Positions 1 through 11,873 of a stretch of DNA of 60,000 nucleotides are shown one piece after another. The position numbers and the translations under genes are program-made. Source of the DNA: Membranipora membranacea (lineage: Eukaryota > Bryozoa > Gymnolaemata > Cheilostomatida > Membraniporidae); contig OU612065.1 in assembly GCA_914767715.1 (NCBI GenBank), positions 33,234,001 to 33,294,000 of the forward strand, read 5' to 3'. Under the pieces are notes generated by a model. That model worked only from the letters and a program-made list of their open reading frames with translations, was not told where the DNA came from and ran no database searches. How positions within the stretch are numbered: the first letter of the stretch is position 1; each line of letters starts with the position of its first letter.

Positions 1-238
1 ACAGTTAAAAATGATTTTCTATACAAGGAAAAACCACTCACTGGAAATTAAAGTTTTGATATTTTGCGCTAAAGGATAATTTTACTTGTTTTGAATAGAG
101 CTTCTTGTTAAAATTGTTAAGTTTCTGATTAACACCAAACATAATTTACAGTCCTTAGCTGGTGCTCAGTTTTATTAAAATTTCCTTTTGCATTGCTTGA
201 ATCCATGAAATGTCAGCATGATAGCAGAATAGTTTAAT

Positions 239-1350
239 GTGATATATCGCTTTTTAAAACTTTTTAATATTGTATTGGTGATCATGTCTAATAGTTATTT
301 TCACAGTTGAAACCTCTCAAATATTTGACGTTGAGTCGCAGTGACCTCAGGAAGTTCATTTTGGGGCAAAAAGTGCCCTTTTTAAATTGAGCCCTCTGTG
401 CCTTGTTTTTGAGGTATTTGATTAGTTTATTCTTTCACCATATAGAGGAGGCATGGCAATAACTGGAGGAGTTAAATTTTTGTGAAAAATTATGATTTTA
501 GGCCTCCTGTCTTCGAGATTTGAAATTGATTTTTGCAATAGTAATAGGGCCATTTCTGACCCCTCATAACATGCGACCCCAATAATGTAGAAACTAAAAT
601 TTCCAATTTATTACACCATTTTGGTCTTGTACTGTCACTTCAATCAATAATCTTACCAGCTTACAGATCCTGGTTGTCACAACTGTAAGAGATTATAACC
701 CAAATTTTAACTAATTTAGGTCACAATTTTCCAGCCAAAATCCAGAAATTCAGAGAGATGTCAGTCAAATTTGTTGTCAGTATGATAAACAGCAGGAGAT
801 TGTCTAGATTTTGATCGAAGCGATTATTGATTATGGCTTTACATCTTGAGATATTTGGATTTTTGTGGCTAAACTAGCTTTATATGGTCCAAAACATGCA
901 CTCCTCTCAAGCCAAAAAACTGAAAATATGTTAAACAACATGTTATACACATTAGCTTCCATTAGACTAGAGAGTATTATCGAGGTTTTGACCATGGCGT
1001 TTGATGATAAATTCAATAGCAGAGAAGTTATGAGCATAAACATTCTCTTTTGATGCTAAACAATCACCCAAAAAGGGTGATCCATTGTTGTACACAATGT
1101 GCTTTGCATGTAATACTGCATAGACTTTCATCACGATTTTGCATAACGTAATTTGCTGCATCATTTTGCCCATTGCTGCCTATATGTTTTCAATGTATTT
1201 TAGTTAACATACAATTAATCAAGTAAGTAACATGCGGTTTAAAAAAACTGCGATATTTATACATAAGTCAGACTACTAGCAACATGCCAGTGAAGGAATT
1301 TTTGAGATTGGACAAGTAGTTCCTCAGAAACTGAAAAGGCGATATATCAC
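239..1350. mobile_element. 1.1 kb inverted-repeat DNA transposon upstream of gene 1
   Basis: The ends are inverted repeats: GTGATATATCGC followed by T-run at 239-255, and the matching complement at 1334-1350 (16 of 17 positions agree). The flanks read TTTAAT (233-238) and GTTAAT (1351-1356), a probable 5-bp TTAAT target duplication. The paralogous upstream region of gene 2 (about 18420-18475) lacks the block, which supports a real insertion. No open frame longer than about 70 codons is present, so it is non-autonomous. It ends about 330 bp before the gene 1 start codon. Superfamily not assigned. Confidence 0.75.
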
Positions 1351-1673
1351 GTTAATCCTGAAGACTGAACAAATATTAACGTAACCATGTATCTTTGATT
1401 CAGCTAGCCCAAGTTTCCGGAAAATTGGGCTAGATCACGTGGCCTTATGCAAATGTTCATGTTATGGTTACAAGCTATGGTTACTATGCAACTCATATAC
1501 AATGGATCATTTCTGAGGACATGCTCTCATGCATATAGTGCAAGTAGTATTAGTACTCTCATACACAATCTATAGTTGTGTGACAGAGTTTAGTAATATA
1601 GTAATTCTATATAGTAAAGAAGAAGCCTCTCACAGAGGAAATATGAGCAGCTGAAACATAGCGAGAAAGAAAC

Positions 1674-1691
1674 ATGACGACAAATGGGTGA
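1674..1691 (+). promoter_or_regulatory. Short upstream ORF overlapping the gene 1 start
   Basis: An ATG at 1674 opens a five-codon frame (MTTNG) that ends at 1689-1691, overlapping the gene 1 initiation codon at 1684 in another frame. The paralogous gene 2 leader has no such ATG just before its start. If the leader is transcribed this could damp translation of gene 1; that is inference. Confidence 0.4.
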
Positions 1692-4600
1692 CAGCTTATC
1701 AAAAGTATCTGCCCGGGATCAGCTGACATCGAGAGGTTCAGGACCGTCTAGCTATGCCACCGGGACAATGTCAGGCAGTCCAGCTCAAGGTGCTGGTGTA
1801 AGACCGCATACTCCAGAGAATCAAGGAGAGGCAACCGAACTAGCCTGCCTCACAAACGGCAGGGGTGAACAAATACCGCCAGATTACATTGCAAAATGGA
1901 AGTTTACCGACAGTAACAAGGAGAAAAGAATCAAAGAGATTGTCTATACTCTCAATCTTCTCAAATCTAAAAAGCCTTCTGAACTTGTGCTTAACTCTAA
2001 AAGCTATGAAAGATCTATATAGTAAGTACCAGCTTCTTATAGGCTTGTTTGTACAATAAGTCACAAACTTAGAATCATATAAAACAGTAGAAGATTGTGT
2101 GTACATACATCTTATGAGGGGAACTGTGTTTGATGATGGAATAAATCAGTCAGAATGCAGACATATTTGATACCCATTGTATTCAGAGGCCCGGACAAAT
2201 TTGATTTGTCATTATATTGGTAGTATATCTGTCAGACAATTTAATAAAGTCAGCCAGATGAGGTTATCTTATGCATAGTTGTGTTTCAAGGTTATGATAG
2301 GTTTCTATCCTGAGTGTGTATGCCAATGTCATCTTGGACACCCAGTCTATGGGTTCCAGCACTGACCTCAGAAGCTATTTGAGATGTGTAAGGTAGCTCC
2401 TGGCAACCTGGGTAGCCTTATTTTACACACATATGTGTATCTACTCGCAACATCAACTTTCAGGCCAACCTCAATAGCATATTTCTGTATTTCAGTTTAT
2501 TGTCACGTGGCCTGTATCGTACACACAATACTCATGCACACAACAGAGAACTTGTTGTTAGACTACTGCTAGACAATGGTGCAATGCGCCTTCTCACCAC
2601 ATACTGGGCTGCTCTTATTCAGGAGTTTGAAGCGAAGCGAAGCGCCGTTACTACACATGTGAGCGGCAACGGTGAACTATGGCAGCGTTACGGAGAGATA
2701 CCGGATAAACAGTACATAGTGGCAAGCTTGCAAAACTGCTACCACTTGATGGTAATATTTTGGAATGGGTCCGATCCAAAGAATTATCAAACTCTTAAAC
2801 AGATCTATGACACTTTAGGGCTCTTCCTGTTAGAAAATTTGGATAAATACCTCTACCCTATCACAAGCCAGGAAAACCATCCGCACTGCAAAATAGTCAT
2901 GGCATTCATTGGCACATTGCATAATTTAATCCATAAGTATGAGGAATGCATCGACGAGCTGAGATCTAAACGAGGACGAGCAATTCTCAGTCGCTATAGA
3001 AACGCAGGATCAGTTACGCTGCAGGTAAAAAGTATGCTTGCGTCAGCCTACCTGCTGCAGGACCAGGACATTGATCAGGCAGAGGCCATCATTGAGCTTG
3101 AAGAAGTCGATATAAAGTTCATGATTACAGCCCTTGATGATGCATTGAAAGGTGAAAAGTATTACTCCAAAAAGTATGGCTACAATGTCGAGGAACTGAT
3201 CTCAGGAATAAGTAACATTGCAGCAATAGACTACAACAAATCGCGCCTTGTTGATGCTGGGATCCTACCAGTCTGTGTGAGGGCCATGAAGACATCGGAC
3301 CTGACTATCCAACAGGTAGCTGCCAGCGGTGTGTGGGTGTTAACGTTTGAAGGGAAAAACAAGAGCAGAATAATCTCCCAGCCAGATCTGCTGAGTGGTA
3401 AGTAGCTACAAAAAATACATAAGTACATTTGTATAGATTTTAGGTAAGATCAGTTTTGTTCCACATAAATTCTCAAACGATACTCAGCTTTTTCATAAAA
3501 TTTATATTGTCCTTATAATACTGTAGAGCTTAGAAAGCTATCACAGAGTGGAAACAAGAATGTAAATAAGGCAGCTGAGGGCGCTTTGTGGAAGCTTGAA
3601 GGAGAAGAAAAGTACCAGAGAAGTAAAGAAAGTGCTACTACCGACGGAAGTGAGTAATAACGTAAGGGAAAATTCGTCTGAGTTTCAAACAAATACCAAC
3701 TCTATTTACAAGAGGGTATCTTTCCTGTTGAAGGGACGTTTTACAAACACCACACCCATCAACAACAAACAACAAGCCTGCTGATCAAACACTTCCTGTT
3801 GCCTGATCAGAAAATCAGTAAATTGCTTCAAATAATTACCAACAATCGTTCCATGACATAAGCATTACATATCTAAATGAGTAGTTGGCGAAATCGCATT
3901 TGAAGCCAGCCAGAAATTTGATATGATAACAGCAGCCTTTCTGATTTTAGGCGAGAAACAGCTGCCGCATATAATGATCAGCTACCAGTGGGATGTACAA
4001 CCTCAAGTGTTTAAGATAAGAGATAGATTAAAGCAGGCCGGATATAATGTCTGGATCGATGTGGAACAGATGCGGAAAAGTGAGATTAACTTATACGTGT
4101 AATTTTGAGCCATGATCACTCTACGGAACCATAAAAACTGTGCAGTAGCTGACCGTAACAAGCAACAATTTTTTCAAAGCCAAACACTAGTTTATCGGCC
4201 AGCATCCTTGTATTGCTGCTGAGATTGCTCCATTTCCACAGAATACACTGGTGGTGTAATGCAATAATCCATGTCAGGATACCATCACTGTAACACGTCT
4301 ATAATAAGTCCAATGCATAGTCTTGCTTGCTCACAAGTTAGATTAAGCAGCCAAAATGTTGACGCTATGTTGAGTCGGAAGCGGGAGATGTTCAACCAAA
4401 TATGCAGAGGGCACATTAAAATTAAATAATGGATTTCGTTACTGGCTATCCCTTGAAAATCTGGCATAATAATTGACAGCCTATTCTAGACTGCAGCTGC
4501 AAAGTATTCACAGTTTGACCAGTTCATCTACCATGTTTCTTGGTGACATAATTCCGATTCCAATCACATTATTCAGGTGATAACACACTGGTAGCAAGGG

Positions 4601-5186
4601 CTCAAGCTGTGGAGAATGCATGGGTGGTGGTCCCTGTTCTAACAGATAAGTACAAACACAGCAATCCATGCAGGCAAGGTATGAAATTGGCAATGTTGAT
4701 TGCTTCATGGTTGAATTTGAATAACGATTTATTATAAAACCTCATTCGGCAAAAACAGTTTATATTGGTAAGGTTTTTGAACTGCAAGTAACTGCAACTA
4801 CAGACAATGGAAATTTAAAATTGATTGAGTCAAATTAGAGTGCTGATGAAATAAAACTTACACATTCAGGTTCAAATTTAATTGCCACTCTAGTGTCAAA
4901 GTCAAAGAGCCAAATTTTGCATATGTATCCTTTGTAGAGGCCTCCTACGCTAATAGTCTGAGTAAAAGGTTGCTACCGATATGCCTGCAGCCGAAATACA
5001 GGCCAGATGGATGGCTTGCTTTCCTGCTAGGGGGCGCTTTCCATTACGATCTTTATGAGCATCAAAACTTTGAAAGAAAGCTCCGGGAGTTTTTATCAGC
5101 ACTTGGGAAAGTGGCAATGATAGTCTCCGCACCAACATCTGGTGAGTGTCACTTTTCTGTTGATTTCATTGTATCAAAATAATGTC

Positions 5187-5232
<46 letters not shown>

Positions 5233-8200
5233 GTATATACATATTAATATATGCTTATATTGGCATAAATCTCATTTGTTTAAAATGTTTTTCAGAAAAA
5301 GCCAAAAACAACCTTTAAAGAAACAAAGCAATAAATAGTTAAACAAAAATGGAGTAAAACAATATAGACTGTGTTTTGAATGTATAAATGTTTTGGTATG
5401 TCATTGAGAGTGGAAGCGATCTACTCAGGTTGGGTGTGTCAGCAATGAACTAAAGGTTTAGTTCATTGGTGTCAGATCAACTAACAAACCCAACATGAGC
5501 AGATAACTCGACACAATAACAAACCAAAACCAATCAGCCAATCAAATCAAAACCAAAACACAAGCACATGGGTCCATTTATTCAGGTACAATAGTAGTGA
5601 TACATGAGTAGATAACACCACAGAAGCAATATCCAACATCACCATTAATACAGACAAGGCCTCATTTTGGCCTGAATCCCAGGCTACCCGATCGCAAGAG
5701 AAGACGATATTTAATATCGGCTGCTCAAGACAAGCTTTGTTTCCCCCCCCCCACCCCACTGAACAAAGCTTGTCAAGACAGGCTAGTTTATTCTGATCTC
5801 ACCAATGCCTTTCAAATGGGCATTGTGTAGCAAATCTATGGTGTGCAAGCGTCAAAAATTTTCAGCTCACTTGTAAAATTGTAGTCAAATAATAATCGGA
5901 GAAGTTGCAAATATGCTAAAGTATCTCAGTCATAAATTCCGAGTCATGGTTAAAATTCGCATTCTATTGGCTCAGTCAAGGTTATGGAAGTTTTGGAGGC
6001 GAGTTGTTCTAGTCGGGTAGGAATTGGATATTGTGTACTGCGTATTTGGTTCCTTGTGATCAGCCAAGAGTATGAAAGTCCTTTTGCCTTCTTCCTTAAT
6101 TATGATTGCCTGTATTATTTTCTCTAGCTGCTGCCTTACCCTCATCTCAATCTGACGATGTGCCAGCACCTGCAGATTCACGGTCAGCACAGATAGATGA
6201 TATTATGAGGGTGGTCAACTCAGATACGGCACCAATCGATCTACCATTCGCTCAGTCCGCCACGAACCACAGAACACAGGTACTATAATCATGTTTCATG
6301 TAGTCATAAGTCTTAGCCTTCTTTGCAGTGAGGGTTTTTTCCCTCTAGAGTACAGGTACTGGGACCCATGGCACTCAAGCCAGGCCCCATACCCTTGCCC
6401 GCCGGTAGTCAGGCTCCTCATTTTATTGAAGAGGTAGAGGGGGATCTATTTGAAAAACACACAGTGGACCTCCGGTATTTTTAGTCCCGTTCTGCAAGAA
6501 CTGCTAGGATGAATGGCACGCCAGTACCAAAACAATAATGAATGCTGTCCCTCGGAATTAAGCCTGGACTTTACTGATCAAAAGTCCGCACACTTAAACA
6601 TCAGACCACTCCTGATTCCTGTAGTCTGCTGTAATCATTATTATTGTGGTTCAAATGAACTCGCTGTCACGTCGCAAAAGCTAAACTTGAACTTGGTTGC
6701 ATTACCTACTTGACTTGAAATTAATTTTGCAAGCGATTTTCTATATAATATATATAACCAACCTGAGAAGAATAATTTTAAAATATTATTCCAGGAGGTG
6801 TATCCGATGTCAGAGACCCGTGGGAGAGCCCTCATCATATCTAACAAGTACAACAACTCCAGACTGGGCTCAGAATATGACTATGATAACATGAAGAGAA
6901 TGCTGAACAAGCTAGGATTTATCACTGTTGGTGATCACAAAGACTACAGTGCCCAGGTAAACTCAGTAGTAGCCTCATCTCACATTAGGTCAATTCTCAT
7001 ACAAAGCAGAAATCCCCATTTTCACAGCGCAATGCACCTATTACCAATATACGTATATACGTATTATCCATATACAGCGCAGTTAATTTAATTCAAACCT
7101 CTGGGGACCACGAAAACTTGTTCTAATTAAGCAGAGTTTGAATTGAGTGAGATTAGAATGCATTGAGACTGGCTGAAGGGACCAATCTTCCTTTGAATTA
7201 TATAGTTTGAATTAACCAGCTTGCACTGTATTTTAGATAGAATATATATACATTGAATTTTAGCCATACTTCTTGAATTGAGTGCAAACATTAGGTGTAG
7301 TCATATCTTTTGAAATATGATTACTCAGGAGATGATTCAGGAGATCCACAAAGAGACACAACTGGTTAATCCACAGACAGGAGAATCTGTTCACGCCCAA
7401 CTCGGGTCATTTGTCTTAGTGGTTACAAGCCATGGCCATGACGGAACAGTAGGTGGATCAGACGGTAAACAGATCAGGATCATAGATATGATCGGCCTGC
7501 TGTCTCCTAAGAACTTCCCTGCTATGAGGAGGAAGCCGAAGATTGTAATAATCCAGGCTTGTGCTGGCAGTAAGTTAAGTCCAAAGGTGTCTCTCTTCTA
7601 CATTGTTGATAATTTTTCTTTTAATTAACCAGACAAATAAGTGGACCAAGCGCGTAAGTGTTAAGGGTTCTTGACTCAAGTTGAACAAGAGCAAGAGTTC
7701 ACAATCAACATCCAACAGTGGTAGTTTCGTAGCTCGATCATGGATAAGGGTGGTTTTGAGACTTGTCTTCTACTCGCGCAACTGCAAAAACTGCTCACCT
7801 GTCCTCAACTCAAGTTTGTTGACATTTCTCTATATTTCAGGTCAGAGGGAAATGCTGCTAACTGACACAACTCTTCCCGCTCCAGCCAATCAGAACCAGC
7901 CTGGAGTAGATACTGTGCATCAGCAGCCTCCTGTTTATGATGATGACTTAGATGATGCTGATGCTGCAGATATCTCTACTGCTGACTTCATAATCATGCA
8001 GTCAAGCTTTGAATGTAAGTTAACTAGGTTTATTACAGACTGGGTGGTATAAGAGCTCAGAAGGCTGCAAGTAAATTACGCTTTCAGCCATCTAAGCAGC
8101 GGACTAGTTCCAATCCCAAAAATATCAGGTGCAAATGAACCAAAAGACTTCCGGCCTATAGCCCTCACATCTGTGTTAGCTAAATGTTTAGAACGACTGA

Positions 8201-9981
8201 TATCCCCTTACATCTCAGAAAAAAATCACAGATGAGAACTAGTTTGCCTACAAACGCAGCAGAGGTACTGACAACACTCTGATGATGCTCATTGATAATG
8301 TATCACAACATCTTGATCTTAACGCTCAAAACTACACCCGAGCAGTCTTCATTGACTTCAGTGGTGCATTTAATACCATCGACAGCACACTCATGATCGA
8401 GAAACTGAAAGATAAGAACATCAACTCTATCATCACTACCTGGATTTCCAGCTTTCTCACGCACAGAACTCAAGCGGTAACCTCTGGTGGCGATGTATCA
8501 ACATCAGCAGAAACATCAACTGGCTCGCCACAGGGCTGCATGCTCTCTCCGATTCTGTTTACCCTTTATGTTGAGTCAATGAACACATCTCAAACAAACT
8601 TCTCCATACTTAAATACGCTGACGATACCACCATCCTAGAATATATAAATAGAGGGGAAAACTCCAACATGCAAGCTAAAGTAAACAACATCGCCTCCTG
8701 GTGTGATGAAAACTATCTTATCATCAACTTCGAGCAAAACCAAAGAACTGCTCTTTACTAATCAACGGCACCAACCTAACCCAGGCCCACTCACCATCAA
8801 ACAGATTAACATTGAACGAGTCGAGAAATATAAATACCTCGGCACAATAGCACCTCGAAACTTAAATTCACAGATAGTACTCATCTAGTAACAGATAAAC
8901 TCAGCAAACGCCTTTATATTATGAAGAGACTAGCAAAACTAGGTGTCAGCCCTAAGACCATCAAGTTAGCCTACGAGGCATTCATTGAAAGTGTCATATC
9001 CTTTCATTAAACGGATTATTTAAGTAGACATTTTAGATTTTTATTTTATATTTTTATTTTACAACAGAACGCTCAACAAACAAATGATTTTATCACCAAT
9101 GATACCATACAATATACATATATACATTGACCAAATTTTGTTTTCACTTTCATAAAACCAATTTATTCCTGAGAGTGTATTCACAATAGTTGATAGGAAC
9201 AGCTCGATGTGGGAAAATGAGCAATGTTGTAATAATTATGTTTCAACAAAACAGTTGATTCTTTGTCAGCCAAACACTCAGATTTAATGAGACTGTAATT
9301 TTGTTTTTGTTTCAGCTTTCTCCTCCCCTCGACGACCTAGCATAGGTTCACCATTCATCAGAACACTAGTCACGGTCTTCTACAAATATGCTCATCAGCT
9401 TCATATGGAGGAACTGGCAGCAACTGTAAGCTTTGCTACATCCATTATTATGTACATACTAGATATAAATTTCATACATGGTAAATTAATGGTGGTGTCG
9501 GTATCTTTGTTTGGTTAATTTGATGATAAATTTGCAGAATGGACGGAGGCATATCCATATTTCCAAAATGTAAGAGTGAAATCATCTGTGAATTAATTCT
9601 TTCAAATAATTATTTAAGATCTCATATGATTATTTATAGATAAGACAGATGGTGGCGAAGATCGGAGCACAGAGAACAGAAGCTCTGCTCAGAACCGGAA
9701 CATATAACACAGTGAGAGCTCATGTCGCCTCTATGCCTCAGACTAGATGTACATTTCTTACTGAGAAGCTCTATCTACAACCTGGAGTTAATATTAGGAC
9801 AGAGAACCACCCTGACTCACTGACAAATCCTGTGTTACCCAATCCAACAGGTACTAGGATTCATCCTGAACCTGGTGAGCGATTGTTCAGTAATATTTAT
9901 AAATTCATCCAATTAGTTTCTGTCGTTTTCTCATTTCGTCATTTGAAGGAATTTGTTCCTCCAGTCCAATGTGGTGAGTGA
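1684..9981 (+). CDS. ARM-TIR-caspase fusion protein (gene 1), 12 exons, ~992 aa
   Basis: Exons: 1684-2021, 2496-3397, 3527-3649, 3951-4079, 4577-4678, 4938-5141, 6128-6279, 6795-6956, 7329-7569, 7841-8014, 9316-9425, 9640-9981. All introns are GT-AG and phases agree throughout. Residues 1-112 are a low-complexity leader; 113-454 ARM-like helices; 455-599 TIR (ISYQW, then WIDVEQM with Glu493 at the position of the SARM1 catalytic Glu, and YRPDGWL); 600-650 linker; 651-784 caspase p20 (YPMSETRGRALIISN, SHGHDG with His739, QACAG with Cys782); 785-832 linker rich in Asp; 833-992 p10 with Arg848 at the S1-pocket position. Only entry phase 1 is open in the exon at 6128, and that is the phase the TIR exon leaves. 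Likely role: a TIR NADase sensor/executor coupled to a cysteine protease (inference). The 3' end is uncertain: a donor at 9875 could join an exon at 10179-10282 instead. A separate caspase gene with its own promoter in 5142-6127 is the main alternative. Confidence 0.78.
5190..5226. repeat. AT dinucleotide microsatellite at the paralogy breakpoint
   Basis: A run of about 18 AT units follows the gene 1 TIR exon 6 donor by about 50 bp. Homology with the gene 2 and decayed-copy introns stops here. It is a plausible breakpoint for the join of the caspase exons to the TIR exons. Confidence 0.85.
5722..5787. repeat. Short foldback element with poly-C centre (copy 1)
   Basis: Arms CAAGACAAGCTTTGTT and AACAAAGCTTGTCAAGACA flank a C-rich loop with a run of ten or more C. 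A related hairpin with the same AAGCTTTGTT core and the same outer AGCCTG/CAGGCT ends lies at 57616-57697, so this looks like a small dispersed family. Sits in the intron between the TIR and caspase parts of gene 1. Confidence 0.6.
8100..9008 (+). mobile_element. Dead non-LTR retrotransposon fragment (reverse transcriptase), in caspase intron
   Basis: Coding for a LINE reverse transcriptase of the Jockey/CR1/L2-like group: KDFRPIALTSVLAKCLERL, then FIDFSGAFNTID, SPQGCMLSPILFTLY and YADDT (8615-8629), then the YKYLGT thumb region. It is broken: a frameshift and an in-frame TAG near 8230-8250, a shift near 8738, and stops at 8761, 8888 and about 9008. No endonuclease, ORF1 or 3' tail is visible, so it is truncated at both ends. 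It lies inside intron 8015-9315 of gene 1 in the sense orientation, between the p20/linker exons and the first p10 exon; the host splice sites remain intact and in phase. Confidence 0.88.
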
Positions 9982-11873
9982 GGGATTGGTATTATTTATG
10001 GCTGCATCTGATAACCTGTCATCATTTTTTCACTTGATGTTATTTGAGGGGTCCTTGTTCCTCCAGCCCTCGGTGTAGAGATGATTGTATTGTGATCATA
10101 TAGTTGTCTTGTGTAGAGATGTTTAGTTTATGTGTAATAATTTATTCCCATTTTAGTTATCATTTATTATGGTTGCAGATGAAAAAGTGATATGCTCGAT
10201 TATTTCACGCCACAAATTGAAAAAGAGTATCCCAAAAATGCAACACCAACAGGGCCGGGGAACTGAAGTTGATCATAGCTAATAGTTTAAGAACTTTTAT
10301 CTGATATCCATTTGGTGTTCAAAGCCATAGAATATGCTTTTGGAAGGTGCCTTACCGTTTTTACAGTTACTCATTTGTTATTACTATATTTATTACTGTA
10401 GATCAAACACTTATCATTATGGGCGATGGTCAGATTGTCAGACGGGCCACTTACTATAAGTGGTCAGTAAGATGAAGTCTATGATCATCATAATTCCTCT
10501 GACTCCTCTACTACAAACAGATACAGCAAGAGATAAAGACAGTTCATGAATGTATAAACTTTACACATCAGGTGTCCTCATTACACAGACTATAAGATAC
10601 CAGTAAGATACTAGAAGATACTAGAAGATTAGTTGATCAGACAACATTGTCATATTACATCATTATCCACTGTTATAGGAGTTTTCACAGGGTGAACATC
10701 AAATAGAGCTTCTATAGAAACATTATATTATAATATTACAATGTATCAATTTGACAAATCAAACTTATCATTTATCAATATATTTCATTTCATTTTATGA
10801 TTGATCCTATATATATTGGTATTCTATGATATATTATGCTAATGGATTAGGCCTCAGTTTCAATTGAGTGTGAGATTTGTAGACCTTGTCTAGAATGGTA
10901 ATTTGTTATCATGCGAGCATCAGTTTAGTGACAGTTATGTGACCATGTTTATAGGACAGACAACTCCTAGTATCTCAACTCCATTTATTCAACTGATAAA
11001 ACTGGGCTCCCTGTAAATAACCTGGGCTTCTATGCACAGTGAGGTTGTGATATTGATTGATCATATACAATGGTCCAACAATGAACAATAACTGCATGGG
11101 GACATATTCAGATCCTCAGCTAAAGACCTGAAGCAGATAAAATAACACAATCTTAGAAGAAACTATAATTCTCTACACTACACAGAAAAACTGTGGCCCA
11201 CTATCATGTATCACTATGTTTTCTGAGTTGAATATCAATCAGATTCGCACTATAGCAGCATGTTGTATGCATAGCAAGCAATGTTTAGCCTATATATATA
11301 TATATATCATAATCATCCCTCAAAAGGTCCAGGACCCTCAAAGCAATGAACTAAACCTCCAGGAAGAACAACTGCAGTCACATGACCAATTGAGGTGTGT
11401 GCAGTTGGTTCAGAGTTGTCCTCTCAAAAACACACTAAATTGGAAACATAACTCCATGATAGCCCAAGTTCTTTTGTAGCAATTAGGGGTGGGTTACACT
11501 GAATACACTGACTCACTAGAAAATAACCGCAATTCTGTGAATACTCTTAGTGATGAGGCTTGATGGCCATGGTGTTGACACCAAATATTCTCACAACTGA
11601 TGGTTTATTTCACTAAACTGAGACATGGGACTATAGAGAAGATGCTCATTGATAGTTGAGGTGCCACCCTTTTTAGATATACAATGTTTAAACCTCAAAA
11701 ATAATGAAGAGAAAAGTCATTAAAATGTTAATTTTTCACTCTATAAATCCTGGAATCTCTATGCAGAACCCATAATTGATCAATCTAAAAACATGGATCT
11801 ATGGGCTATATTGCAAAGAACATATACCTTGCAGGTAAATACATTGAACATTCACCTTTTTTATTGTAAAAGG
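9982..11873. other. Intergenic; possible alternative last exon of gene 1 at 10179-10282
   Basis: No recognised gene. If the strong donor at 9875 (CCTG then GTGAGC) is used, a phase-matched exon at 10179-10282 after GGTTGCAG encodes a basic 34-residue tail ending at TAA 10280-10282. The remainder is AT-rich, with a short TA run near 11290-11306 and no convincing reading frame. Confidence 0.4.

Larger units (their letters stand above)
18..5185 (+). repeat. Segmental duplication, left copy (A), paired with 18264-22600
   Basis: Exons and flanks of gene 1 from about position 18 to just after the last TIR exon match the region 18264-22600 of gene 2 on the same strand. Six consecutive coding exons have identical lengths in both copies (338, 902, 123, 129, 102, 204 nt), and promoter-proximal and intron sequence is also alignable. 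The main break is a transposon at 239-1350, present only in this copy. Homology stops in the intron after 5141, close to an AT microsatellite; beyond that gene 1 runs into caspase exons and gene 2 into SAM exons. Confidence 0.9.

Noticed and set aside
1684-9981. Recent transfer of a bacterial TIR-caspase defence gene
   Set aside because: The gene has many spliceosomal introns, base composition like its neighbours, an ARM-TIR paralogue next door, and a metazoan-type caspase.
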